Source of the DNA: Sinotaia quadrata
Lineage: Eukaryota > Mollusca > Gastropoda > Architaenioglossa > Viviparidae
Direction: 5' to 3'
Length of the DNA stretch: 64,000 bases
Assembly (NCBI GenBank): GCA_028829895.1
Contig: CM054180.1
Coordinates: 99,510,635-99,574,634, forward strand
The position numbers and the translations under genes are program-made. Numbering within the stretch: the first letter of the stretch is position 1; each line of letters starts with the position of its first letter. The notes under the pieces were generated by a model. The model searched no databases and was not told the origin of the DNA. It was given only the letters and a program-made list of their open reading frames with translations. This document shows positions 32,505 through 43,249 of the stretch, one piece after another.

Positions 32505-32810
32505 ATGACTTGAGAGAAAGTGAGAGAATGTGAGCAAACGAGAAAGAAATAGAGAGAGCCAGAGACGGTGTGCAAACGAGAAATAGAGCCAGAGAATGTG
32601 AGCAAACGAGAAAGAAATAAGAGAGAGCCAGAGACGGTGAGCAAATGAGAAAGAAATAGAGAGAGCCAGAGAATGTGAGCAAACGAGAAAGAGAGAGAGC
32701 CAGAGACGGTGTGCAAACGAGAAAGAAATAGAGAGAGCCAGAGACGGTGAGCAAACAAGAAATAGAGCCAAAGACGGTGTACATACGAGAAAGAAAGAAA
32801 GAGAATGAGC
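32505..32810. repeat. Minisatellite, about 35-45 bp units
   Basis: 'gagagccagagacggtgtgcaaacgagaaagaaata' recurs about eight times with length variants; 'gacggtg' alternates with 'gaatgtg'. The overlapping minus-strand ORFs (Ser/Leu/Phe repeats) are produced by the repeat and are not genes. Confidence 0.9.
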
Positions 32811-33069
32811 TGTGTACCTAACATTTGGTCGTAAAATGTGCTGTCCCACCAGAATAACTGAATATGATTTTGAACAATTTACTAGAGATGATTTGGACAA
32901 ATCGATCCATGAAGAAAAATTATAGCTATCCTTAGGAAAAACACTTGTTGATAATTTTATGACTTATAATTATTCTTTTCTTTAATTAAAGTTTTATTGT
33001 TAATTGTTTACACTTTGATCTAGGAAGATCTAGGAAAACTAAAGAAGACTTTTGGAAGACAAGACCACA

Positions 33070-34969
33070 ATTCCTCGTTTGTTTAAAATCAACTTAGCGT
33101 TCGCTTGCTTGCATCTCTGTACATCCTCTCTATGTATCACAGAATCTGTTGATCTCTGTGAACATTCCCGGCCAATAGAAATCTCTCCATATTCTATCTG
33201 CAGTAACGGCCCTACTCAAATGTCCGTCTGCTAAATCGGTATGCATACGTCGCATTACATCAGTGCGTTTGCACTTCGGTACTACCAACTGTCTTCGGCA
33301 CTCTTTGTTTTGTTTCGTTTCTCTAAACAAGACTGATTCCCGGTACGAATACTGAACAAGTCTAGACTTCTCTCTGTTCCACTTGTATCTTGTACACTAA
33401 TACAACTTTCTTAACGTTTCATCTTTACTTTGGAGATAGCTCAGTTCGCATGACGGCATGCTTTCTACCCGGTTGATCACGGGGCATAACGGTTTCTTTT
33501 CACTGTTAATTTAATAGTGCCCTGCGCTTCTACCCTCTTTACTTGCTCATCTGCTACTGTGTTTCCAGCGGGTTTTGGATGAGGATTTACATATACACTC
33601 CCGAGTAATGCACTAAACGGCGCGTTCTTAATTACTGCGGCAGTAATTCTACCTGTCACATAGTCACAGGCAATGTCTACATGCGCTACGGGTAAATTTT
33701 GTCGCTTTCCATTAGCACAGACAACACAAACACGGTCGTGTGTCATATCCTCTACCCGCACTAAGTTACTAGATACAACTGATGGATACGTACACGCGGT
33801 GTCCAGCAAAACACGAGTGATTGTGTCATTAATTTTTGCAACCACTTTGTCGATGAGCCAGCACCTCGGCATACTTCCCACACTGCAAAAATCTGTTGGC
33901 TGACTAGGACATACTTTTGACACATGTCCCATATCTTTACAGTTATAACATATCTTGTCTACACCTAAACGCTCCTTTGGTTTCGGCATAGATTCATTTG
34001 TTCTTCTGTCACTCTGAACTTTATTAGCGTTTTCACTCTGCTTATCATTTTCACTACTCGGTGATGCTTTATGGTCTTTAAATTCTACTCTCTGTCTCTC
34101 AATTTTGTTTTCCCGCAAGATTGGGTGCACTTCTTCATAGGCTTCTGCCATTTTGACTATTTCATTCAGATCTTTCAGCTTTCTCTCTGCTAGAAATGTA
34201 ACTAACCCCGGGCGGTAACATTCCATAATGCGCTCCCGAATAATTTCATCTCTGGCGCTCTCATAAGTATGCTTTACACCTGCCCTTTCCAACCAACGGT
34301 CAAACAATATACATATTCTATAGAGAAATTCATGATGGCTTTCTACATGTTTCTACATGAGCCTCCCTAAAAAGTTTGCGGTACCTTTCCGAGGTAATAT
34401 GGTATCGGCGCAAAAGACTTTCTTTCAATGCCCCATAATTATCTGCGTCTGCCTCTGATAACGTGTGGAAGAATTCTAGCGATTCACCGTGAAGGAAACA
34501 TGACAAATTTAATGCCCAATATTTATTTGGGATCTCATGAGCGGTGGCCAGCCTTTCGAACTGCCGCAAAAATTCATCGAGTTGTTTTGCCTTGTTGTTA
34601 AATGGATATAGTGTGATCGGTACGATTCTTTTATCCCTACTGCGATGGTCAAGGAAACTATCACGAGGGCTACTTACTTTCGTTTGTTCTAAGTTTTGCC
34701 TCCATCTTTAGATTTTCTAACTGAAATGCCCTCTCTTTCTCCGCCACTCTCTCGCCTCCCTTTCTAATCGGTCAAGTTTCTCTCTTTTTTTGCTCTCTTA
34801 CATGCTTATAAGCATCTTTCCCTCTTAACCGATACATTTCAACTGCCTCTGTGTGCCGTTTCCCCTTTAACTCATCTAACGTAATGTTTTCCATATTTGC
34901 GGGTTTGGACTTCTTATCTCCCTTCCCTTGAAGATAAACAAAACCACTGTTTACAAATATTTCTTTCAC
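33070..34969 (-). pseudogene. Ty3/gypsy-like gag-protease-integrase remnant
   Basis: Minus strand, 5' to 3': MENITLDELKGK (Met at 34894) and a charged coiled-coil-like stretch; capsid-like DEFLRQFERLATAHEIPNKY, FLHGESLEFFHTL, ALKESLLRRYHITSERYRKL; a SCAN-like segment IIRERIMECYRPGLVTFLAE; CCHC knuckle CYNCKDMGHVSKVC; a retropepsin-like core VLLDTACTYPSVVSSNLV with DTA where most relatives have DTG; then, after a gap too short for a polymerase, integrase zinc-finger sequence HTDLADGHLSRAVTADRI and WRDFYWPGMFTEINRFC ending in a stop. RT and RNase H are missing, so this is a deleted copy. Frameshifts separate the gag pieces at about 34310 and 34570-34770. No LTRs were assigned. Confidence 0.75.
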
Positions 34970-34979
34970 ACCTGTGCAG

Positions 34980-35430
34980 TACTAGACTCTTTCACTAAAT
35001 ATTAGCACAATCAAAATATACTATTAAATCCTTCTAATAGCACATCACAATCAATATACACTATTAACCCCTTCTAAAAGCATATCACAATCAATATATA
35101 CTCAGTTAATTCATTTAACTAGTATACTATAATTTTCAAGCTTGTTCTCACACACAGTACTCTTACTGATGAATGCACAAGCATATAAATCATTCACAGA
35201 AGCATAAATAAATATTGCTAACTATTAACATGCACATGTTATTATGCAATAATATAAGCAATATACATCAATCAATGCATCAAACATAAACACGAGAGTT
35301 TGTTTGCTTGTCTTCCTTTACACAATTAGCGCTAAAAGTTAGATTCAAAAATCTTTTTATGTCTCGCGCTAACAACTAGTCTAGAGGTATGCCGGAAGTA
35401 TTCAGATCCGTGACATTTGTCGTTTGCTGC
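34980..35430. other. AT-rich DNA upstream of the gypsy remnant
   Basis: A segment resembling 'agcacatcacaatcaatatacactattaa' repeats three times at 34990-35105. It may be leader or LTR sequence of the gypsy element, but no TG...CA boundaries were found. Confidence 0.3.
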
Positions 35431-35439
35431 TTGGGGTGA

Positions 35440-35710
35440 CATATAAATCTACTTTCAATGAACGCTGGCCACATATAAATCTACTTTCAATGAACGCTGG
35501 CCACATATAAATCTACTTTCAATGAACGCTGGCCACATATAAATCTACTTTCAATGAACGCTGGCCACATATAAATCTACTTTCAATGAACGCTGGCCAC
35601 ATATAGATCTACTTTCAATGAACGCTGGCCACATATAGATCTACTTTCAATGAACGCTGGCCACATATAGATCTACTTTCAATGAACGCTGGCCACATAT
35701 AGATCTACTT
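35440..35710. repeat. 32-bp minisatellite, about eight copies
   Basis: 'cacatataaatctactttcaatgaacgctggc' is repeated almost perfectly; the later units have 'tagatc' in place of 'aaatc'. Copies are contiguous with no unique spacers, so this is not a CRISPR array. Confidence 0.95.
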
Positions 35711-36175
35711 CACCAACTGTAGGCCACATATACGTCTACTATATCAAGTGAGACATATAAATATTCTGCAACGACTTTAGGCCACATATAGATATGCTTT
35801 ATCAAGGGAAGGCCACAAATATAGATCTGCTTTATCAAGTGTAGTGTAGGCCACAGATATAGATCTGATTTATCAAGTGTAGTGTAGGCCACAAATATAG
35901 ATCTGCTTTATCAAGTGTAGTGTAGGCCACAGATATAGATCTGATTTATCAAGTGTAGGCCACAGATATAGATCTGCTTTATCAGGTGTAGGCCACAGAT
36001 ATAGATCTGCTTTATCAAGTTTAGGCCACAAATATAAATATGCTTTATCAAGTGTAGGCCACAAATATAGATCTGCTTTATCAAGTGTAGGCCACAAATA
36101 TAAATATGCTTTATCAAGTATAGGCTACTGATCTGTTTTATCAAGTGTAGGTCACAGATACAGATCTACTTCACC
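35711..36175. repeat. Related minisatellite, 33-45 bp units
   Basis: 'ggccacagatatagatctgctttatcaagtgta' and variants, about twelve units, share 'ggccaca.atatagatct' with the preceding array, so one derives from the other. Minus-strand ORFs made of LYLWPTLDKAD-type repeats are by-products. 'tgctgcttggggtgac' (about 35430) and 'cgctgcttggggtgac' (about 36235) flank the double array. Confidence 0.9.
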
Positions 36176-36227
36176 GAGAGTAGTTCGTATAATAATGACA
36201 TGCAAGGTGAACTGAGTGCTGGCGTGA

Positions 36228-36370
36228 GTTGTACGCTGCTTGGGGTGACTTGTATTAATGCTGATTAGTTCTAATCTATTTTAGCTGGCGCACTAACCCA
36301 ATACCGATACAAACAAGACTTAGTATAGGGCGACGGTCTGATCTATTTAATTGACTCGCCAGCCCCCAGC
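36228..36370. repeat. Dispersed repeat also found at 3110-3300
   Basis: Shares 'gaggtgacttgtat..atgc', 'gatacaa..aagac' and 'gactc.ccagc.cc.a.cag' in the same order with 3110-3300. The similarity is patchy; the element type is unknown. Confidence 0.4.
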
Positions 36371-36375
36371 AGAAT

Positions 36376-37340
36376 ATATGTGGTCTCCATTTGATAAGTA
36401 TTGATAAGTAGATGTGTATATGCTAATACTCAACCTACCTCGGTTAATTATTAAATGGTGAAATAAATGATTGTTCATTACACTATGTGGCATACATACT
36501 TAATTCTTACACTACCAATGATGATATATCTTATTTATTCTCTGGCACTAGTGTATTTCTCGCTTTCAATGCAATACAAATAACTAAAATAATAATATCG
36601 ATTTATATAATAAAATGTGCCTGGATTAGTTACAACTGTTATGCACAACAAATGGGTTAGAAACTGTTATACACATTAACTGAGATTGTTGCTGATTGCC
36701 TGCCTGCAAACGAGCAGATACAGGTAAACAAACAGTTTCGCCCAGTTCCGCGTGCAAGCATTTAATAAGCAGGTCTAGTTCACAAGCGTGATGTTGAGTC
36801 ACTTGGCGCATTTATTTTGTCTGTGCTCGCTAGGCTTTCTGAAGCGAACTTAGTGCATGTTGGTAAATTATGGTGATGGGGTGGCGGCGGCATTTTTTGT
36901 AGACCCGACGTGACATTCTTTGATGACCTCATTTATGGGGAGCACTTCCAGCCTAAGCCTTTTGCTGTTTTGATGACACTAAGCTCTTGACGGTCACATT
37001 ATCCACTGAGCCATCAAGGGACACCGCATCTGAGAAATCAATGATTTACTTTTTACAACAACAAAAAAACAAAACTCCTGTTAGCAATCACATTAACATA
37101 CACTTATTTGTACAGTGCTGGAAACGTGGCCTATTATTAAAGCTGTGCTCACTTAAATTGAACAATAAAAGTTTTCTTAATTTGAAAAGAAATTCGGCCA
37201 CAAACCCATCAATGCATCGGCCTACTGAATTACAAATCGAATACAACTTTCCAAACACACCGCATTCCTCCCCAACACACATACACATTTACTTATAAAT
37301 CAGTTGTATAACCGGCTTTGTGAATAAAATAATACATCCG
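36376..37340. other. Non-coding DNA
   Basis: No supported gene. ORFs at 36626-36811 and 36987-37298 lack domains and splice signals. Confidence 0.3.
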
Positions 37341-37344
37341 TATT

Positions 37345-37407
37345 ATGGAAACATGGAAGTAAGCGACAGCTCATTAGGAACGTGGTTCGATTTTCGTTCG
37401 GGGTTAA

Positions 37408-37486
<79 letters not shown>

Positions 37487-37721
37487 CGTGACTTGTATAT
37501 CGTATGCATATAATAATTCATATTATAATTCACACATTTAATTATATGATTTATTCATACTTAGTTATGTTGCTATGCTTGTGTCCATAAACACGTACAT
37601 TATAGATTGAATAACAGTAAATGGAAATAATTGATTGTGCAGAGATTAACCTCTCGCCAAAGAGGATCGTGGTGTGATTCTCGCTCGGAGTAAAATGTTT
37701 TTATTTTGTTTGTGAGTGTGG

Positions 37722-37797
<76 letters not shown>

Positions 37798-37800
37798 TTG
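37345..37800 (+). repeat. Two SINE-like units in tandem with long (GT)n
   Basis: The first unit has 'gaagtaagcgacagctcattag', 'cgtggttcgattttcgttcg' (B-box-like), then (GT)n at 37411-37478 ending in (CG)n. The second unit, from about 37610, has 'taacagtaaatgg', 'gtggtgtgattctcgctcgg' and (GT)n at 37725-37796. Both match copies at 22120-22300 and 30935-31145. ORFs across the GT runs are artefacts. Confidence 0.7.
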
Positions 37801-39145
37801 TAATTAAAAAGAATATGCCACTTATCTCTCCGACACAACTCACACAGTAAATAAGATTTAAACTATAGCTACGTGTGGTCCAATACTACAAGTGTAATTC
37901 AAAGGAATGCCAAAGAACTATGCTAAAATAATGTTGATTCAAGGGAAAGCAATTGCAAAGCATTGTGGTACTAGCTTAGTGATAACACTATTCAGACAAA
38001 GCATCAATGAGGTCAATTACAATAGCCGTTGCAGACCAGCATCATTATATTCTTGGTTTATTTTATTTATAGAAATTTCAGTCAGACGTCTATTGTTCTA
38101 TAACTCCCAGCCCCAACTCATAAAAATTATGAGCAGTTCAGGAGAGTGACCATCTTAGGCGGGACAATGACTTGATAAGTAGAGGAAGAAAACGGTGTAA
38201 TTCATTTGAACTGTGGGACCACGACCATACTACTGTGGAACCAGTTCTATATATGTGAGTTTTGTAAAGGATACATAACCATTTTACTGACAGTAATAAG
38301 TGCAGTTCAAAACTGTGCTTCAATATATTTATGTGCAGCTCGCAAAACCAAACTCTGGTGGAAATGTGTACAATGATCAAGTGGTCATTGTCGAAGCAGT
38401 TTGACGACAAACCTTGAGAAAGAATTTCTTGAGGTAGGCTAATCTCACATTTATGCTTTGAGACCCAAGTTCGCCTTGCCAAAGTGAGCAATGCAATGAA
38501 AAACCATGCTGCAAGCACTCAAGACAAACCAGTTCAGATCCATGCTCATGGTGTTAGCCACTGTGATGATAATGTTCATGCACTTATACTTTTGCTGACG
38601 TCAGTAAGCGTACTCTGCATGTATTGCTTCTACTTCAAGATCTAGTTGAACTTCTAGTTGATAACTGTGCAAACTTCAACTATACTATTAACAAGCCTTA
38701 TAAAGAATTGTTTCAAGCAATAGTTGATAACTGTGCAAACTTCAACTATACTATTAACAAGCCTTATAAAGAATTGTTTCAAGCAATAGTTGATAACTGT
38801 GCAAACTTCAGCTATACTATTAACAAGCCTTATAAAGAATTGTTTCAAGCAATAGTTGATAACTGTGCAAACTTCAACTATACTATTAACAAGCCTTATA
38901 AAGAATTGTTTCAAGCAATAGTTGATAACTGTGCAAACCTCACCTATACTATTAACAAGCCTTATAAAGAATTGTTTCAAGCAATAGTTGATAACTGTGC
39001 AAACCTCACCTATACTATTAACGTGCAAACCGTTGTGACTGACTTTGAAGACGGTGCATTACGAACAATTCTAGCTGTGTTTGGACGCAACATCATCAGC
39101 TTAGGTTCTTTTTATCATCTTTCGCAATCGAGTTGGCGTAAATAA
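37800..39145 (+). pseudogene. MULE transposase B with an internal tandem repeat
   Basis: This stretch is the inverted counterpart of 22060-20500. The upstream part (37860-38620) is non-coding or broken. From 38624 a frame of 173 codons encodes about six copies of a 22-residue unit NKPYKELFQAIVDNCANFNY + TI, followed by VQTVVTDFEDGALRTILAVF and NIISLGSFYHLSQSSW and a stop at 39145. DFEDGA and FYHLSQS are MULE motifs. The GC of GCFYHL is GS here. The element is cut off soon after the second block, while copy A continues. Confidence 0.7.
38640..39020 (+). repeat. 66-bp in-frame tandem repeat in MULE B
   Basis: Six nearly identical 66-bp units, each encoding 22 residues. Position relative to VQTVV is the same as in MULE A, but the unit is one codon longer and differs in sequence (KPYKELFQ versus KTHATYE), while units within this array are almost identical to each other. 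Confidence 0.9.
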
Positions 39146-39906
39146 ATACACCAGTTTACAGATATAGATCAGAACACTAAATACACAGGAAAATATGCAT
39201 AGCACATCATTATGGTCATCGTCATCATCATCATCATCACCATCACCACCACCAATCATCACTGTCATCATCATTGCTTATCGCCCCTCCTCTTCTACAC
39301 TTAGGGGTGTTGATTAGTGTATCCGGTGCACTAATTCTTATCCTTAACAGATAACAAATTGTTGTCAGACAACACAAACCATTGCTTGATGCAACTCAAT
39401 ACTTAGGGGAGCACGTTTGTTTCATATTGATTATTTACTTTTTCGACTAAGGAGCAAAATGCTGTGTGCTATCTATTAGTATGTGTTTAAATACTTATCC
39501 TTTGGTTTTTATTACACCATTCTCTCTCTCTCTCCTAAAATTCATTTTTATTTCTTCCATAAAATTGTATGATGGGAATTTCCCCCCACATATTTTAAAT
39601 AAATTTTAAATTTTAATCTATCATTTAAGACGATACACTAATTGTCATTCTAATAACTAGGAATGTTATGAAAAAGTTTATTTGTAAAATGAAAGTTGGG
39701 GAGATATAGAAGGGGAGATAAGTTGTTTGTTTTGATTGAGTGTATGTGCATTGAATGGCTAGCAGTAAGTAGGATTATAACAGTTGTTGTGCGAGACCAC
39801 TAGCAAGATGGCATCTACATGGGTGCACAGTAAAGTGACAGTAGAATAAACAGATTAAATTCATATTTAGTTTTTAATCAAGATCTCATTATGTGGTTAT
39901 CTAAAG
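39146..39906. other. Non-coding DNA
   Basis: Contains a short TCATCA-type microsatellite at about 39215-39270 and no recognised gene. Confidence 0.35.
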
Positions 39907-40815
39907 CAGTGGTCCCCAACCTTTTCCTTGCTGCGGACCGGTCAAAATTTGATAATTTTACCGCGGCCCGATGATGTGGGGGGGGGGGGAGAGTTGATTG
40001 TTTATAGTTTAGATTGTTTTGATTTAATAATTAATTTTATTGTATTTAAACGTGCCTTCAAATTAAAATACAGTTACACCAAAAAATGAATAACATTTAA
40101 CATTTTAACTCACGAGAACGATAAATCAATGAGAACCCTGAGCTTTTTTCTTTGCAACGAGACGGTTCCATCTGGTGGTAATAGGAGACAATTACACCCG
40201 AAGTGTGTTGGTTATGTCCAGTTTATTCCGTTGTTTTGTTTCGGTTGCTGTCACTGCAGAAAACCCCGCTTCACACAGATAGGATGTCGGAAATGGCAAT
40301 AGGGATTTAAGTGCTGTGGTGGCCGTTGTTGTATTGGCGGGTGAGGGGGTTTACAGAGCCCAGGCTAAAACCACATCGTCTGTACTTAGTGTGTATGTGC
40401 GCCTAGGATGTTCACCAGTGTTGTTGTTGTTGTTGTCATTGGCACTGTTGTTGTTGATGTCCCCGGTATCCGTTGGGCTGTATGTAGGTGGGTGTTGGCG
40501 GCCAGTATAGGTGGTAAGCATTAGTTGAATTAGATCCACAAATATCCCCACTGCATGTGATGTTGCTCCCTGTGCTGCCACCGTTGTTGTTGTTGTTGTC
40601 GCAGCGCTGCCATTGTTGTTGTGGCTGTAGTAGATGATACTGTTGTTGTCGTCTGATGTGTTGTGGCGGTCGCCTTCTTTTTGATTTGGGGCTCCGTTCT
40701 GTAGTTTTTCCTTGTGTGTCTGTTGTGGTTGTCTTTGTTGCAGTCCCTGGTGGTGACTCTGGCTGTGGATTGGTGGCAGTTGGTTTAGTCGTTGTTGTTG
40801 TTTCTTGTGGTGTAG
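39907..40815 (-). mobile_element. hAT-type element copy 2, truncated, same N/Q-rich fusion
   Basis: Starts with the TIR CAGTGGTCCCCAACC at 39907, then GGACCGGT-type subterminal sequence. On the minus strand it has hAT C-terminal coding LKSLLPFPTSYLCEAGFSAV without the one-base loss of copy 1, RVQLSPIT-type sequence to QAQGS, and further up the N/Q-rich ORF (GRTYTLSTDDVVLAWAL, THYTGRQHPPTY-type). The same junction between N/Q-rich ORF and hAT tail is seen in both copies. It is truncated at about 40815, corresponding to about 26625 in copy 1, and lacks the second TIR. Confidence 0.7.
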
Positions 40816-41044
40816 AAAAGAGTATTAAATTTAAGAGTATGTTATGTGGAAATAGGATATTGCATCATATCATTACAGAATAAATTATGCTTGAAAGAGA
40901 GCTGTATTTTTATTTATACATTTGAGTGTGAAAGTGTTTTATTTATTTGTATTACATTTGATAGTGATGAAACCTGTAAAGCAAATATTCTACTAACCTG
41001 TTATTGTGTTAAAAAGAGAGTTCATTTAAAATGGTGGATGAAAT

Positions 41045-42050
41045 GGTTCTCTAAGATTTAAAGATAGAATGGAGAAAGGAGGCTACAGAGGATAGAGGTT
41101 ACAAAGGGGAACAGATTAAGAAATATGTGGATAGAAAAGAGGTATTTTGGTGGGAGAGAAAAGAGAAGAAAAAAGTTGAATTAGCTTGAATGAATACGGA
41201 AAAAGAAATCAGACTACACAAACTTCAAGCAAAGTATAGGAAGAGTTCAGTCACTACAGATTTTAAGAGTGAAGATAATACAGATGTCTCATAGAGCCTT
41301 TTCACACCAAGATGTGACAGACATATTGTATAAATCATTTTCCATTTTTTATGATAAAAGTGAAACCTAGACGAGCATTTAATGCAGTTTGAATGTTTGG
41401 CCCAAGCCCACTAAAATATATAAAAACAAAAAACATTTGGCAATAAATAAACTTGTTTGTTTTCCTCACTGGACAGTCATGTGACGTGTACCATACACTG
41501 TCAGAAAATTAAATGAATGATTACCAAGCCCTCAAGAAAGCGTTGCATGTAAGATTTAGAATTTCAGCCAAGCAGTACTACAAACTGCTTAGAGGCATGC
41601 AGAAAAGAAACTGCAACACACACTATCACTGTATCAGTATCACACTAAGGTGCAGATATTCAAGAAATGGGTTGTGATTTCAGAAATAGAAAAAAGTTAC
41701 ACTAAACTTAGAGAGCTGTGCATTAAACTAAATGATAGAAAGCTATAGGCCAGGCTTAGTCATATTTTTTGCCAAGATGGACCACAAAGTTTAAACTTTA
41801 GATGATACAGCCACATGAACTGACTGCTATGACAAAGCATATACCAACCACAAATCAGTGAACCCAGTGAAATACCATACATAAAATAGCAAGATAGAGA
41901 AGGGCATTGGTGAAAATAAAGGGAAATTTAAAAGCAGTAGGTTTGGGGAAAGAAAAATAAGCCACAAGATGGCAGATAACAGCACCAAACTGGGGTGTAT
42001 TATACTTGCAACAAGCCAGGACATTTTTATTACTCCTTTAGTAAGAAATT
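41045..42050 (+). pseudogene. Ty3/gypsy-like gag remnant
   Basis: Across several frames: EATEDRGYKGEQIKKYVDRK, LHKLQAKYRKSSVTTDF (charged gag N-terminus), PFFYDKSET.DEHLMQFECL (the common 'P.F...DD.D..L..FE' start of the capsid-like domain), LTGQSCDVYHTLSEN and DYQALKKALHVRFRISAKQY, and near 42000 a decayed knuckle VYYTCNKPGHFYYS lacking its first Cys. Stops and frameshifts are frequent, so it is old. Pol is absent. The LTR piece just downstream (42148-42280) has the right orientation to be its 3' LTR. Confidence 0.65.
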
Positions 42051-42147
42051 TCCTCCTATAGAAAAATTATGTGACAGTAAAACATCTATCTTATTACTGT
42101 GTAAAGAGTAGAGTTTTTGACACCCTTATAATCCACCAAGTGTTGGT

Positions 42148-42440
42148 CATGTGGGAGAATTATTAATAATAACTATAAATTAAGATTCTTGATCAATATT
42201 CAATTGTAATTAGTTATGTGTTATTAATTAATAAATAATAATCATAACAAGTGAATGGTCCCCAGCAGTGTCACAGTTAGCAATATGAATATGATTTTTT
42301 TTTTGGTGACATGCACCCCTTTGTTAATGGTTATGATTAATCATCCATAACTAATTCAGTAATTGCAGGTGATGGAGAAATCTTAATTTATGTTTATTAA
42401 ATAATTCTCCCAAGAGACACATTCAGCGCTCACTTATTAT
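42148..42440. repeat. Two LTR family A ends facing each other
   Basis: 42148-42280 matches family A in one orientation ('ggagaattattaat' to 'cagtgtcaca'). 42307-42440 matches it in the other ('ggtgacatgcacccc' to 'aaataattctcccaagaga'). About 26 bp with a T-run separate them. They form an imperfect inverted repeat of roughly 130 bp per arm. Confidence 0.55.
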
Positions 42441-43249
42441 TTCCATCGTATTTTAATTTCTTTGGATGACCAGTGATTAGGATTGGGGGGGGGGGGCACA
42501 CAGATTTGATGTGTTTTTAATTAATTAAGGGTAGGTTTGAGGGTGAAAATGGAAAAGAACTTGCATAAAAATCAAGCAATCATAATTCCTGTATTTATTA
42601 ACTTATTCAGTTATTGCCATAATTTTTTGTATGCAGTTAATCACACCTATTGCTAACACACAAAGCAATAAAACAATTTATCATCTGTTTTAATGTTGAG
42701 TTAAATGGATTATAATGACACGTGTTTTTGTGTCGACGCAAAACTACATTCCGCCGTTCAACTGATTACAAGTACACTATACATTATTTTATGTGAAATT
42801 TGGTATACTTCAGGTATGTTGTAGTACAATGTGAACTAGCATGAAAAGTCTACCATGAAATTTTTGTTGTTGTTGAAATATATATTGAAGAGGTGTTGAC
42901 ATAGTTAAAATAAGTCTTCTATTTTACACACTTGCTTCTTTCTAGTTCAGAATGTAGCCATATGTGTGCTGGAACTATGTTCAAAATTTCATGGCATTCT
43001 GATAAATAGTTTCTGAGATATCTATAAAACCATACTGGCAGTGCATAAAAAACTGATTCTGAGAAAATGCGTCGCAAAGTTTTTCTTTACTAAAGTTATG
43101 TGTTTAGATAATAAATATAAGTTAAATAGATGAATCTTTTTATTTTATAACCAATTATTAATTATATTTTAAAGACAGTAATATCACCAACTTATTCATG
43201 AGCACCAGCAAGATAAAACTGCTGAATGTTTGCAACATTAGATGCATTT
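42441..43249. other. Non-coding DNA, possibly 3' part of the next element
   Basis: Segments around 42860-43090 look like a decayed transposon tail, but no frame is readable. A G-run sits at 42485-42496. Confidence 0.3.

Noticed and set aside
32472..32900. Three overlapping long minus-strand ORFs rich in Leu/Ser/Phe
   Set aside because: They are translations of the 'gagccagagacggtg' minisatellite in three frames.
35440..35710. CRISPR-like look of the 32-bp repeats
   Set aside because: Repeats are contiguous with no unique spacers, no cas genes are present, and the DNA is animal nuclear sequence.
37300..37541. ORFs of Cys-Val or His-Thr runs
   Set aside because: Produced by (GT)n/(CA)n microsatellites; the same applies near 22064-22252, 37646-37843 and 44614-44811.
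38654..39028. Minus-strand 124-codon ORF over the MULE B repeat
   Set aside because: Same reason: antisense shadow of the 66-bp repeat.
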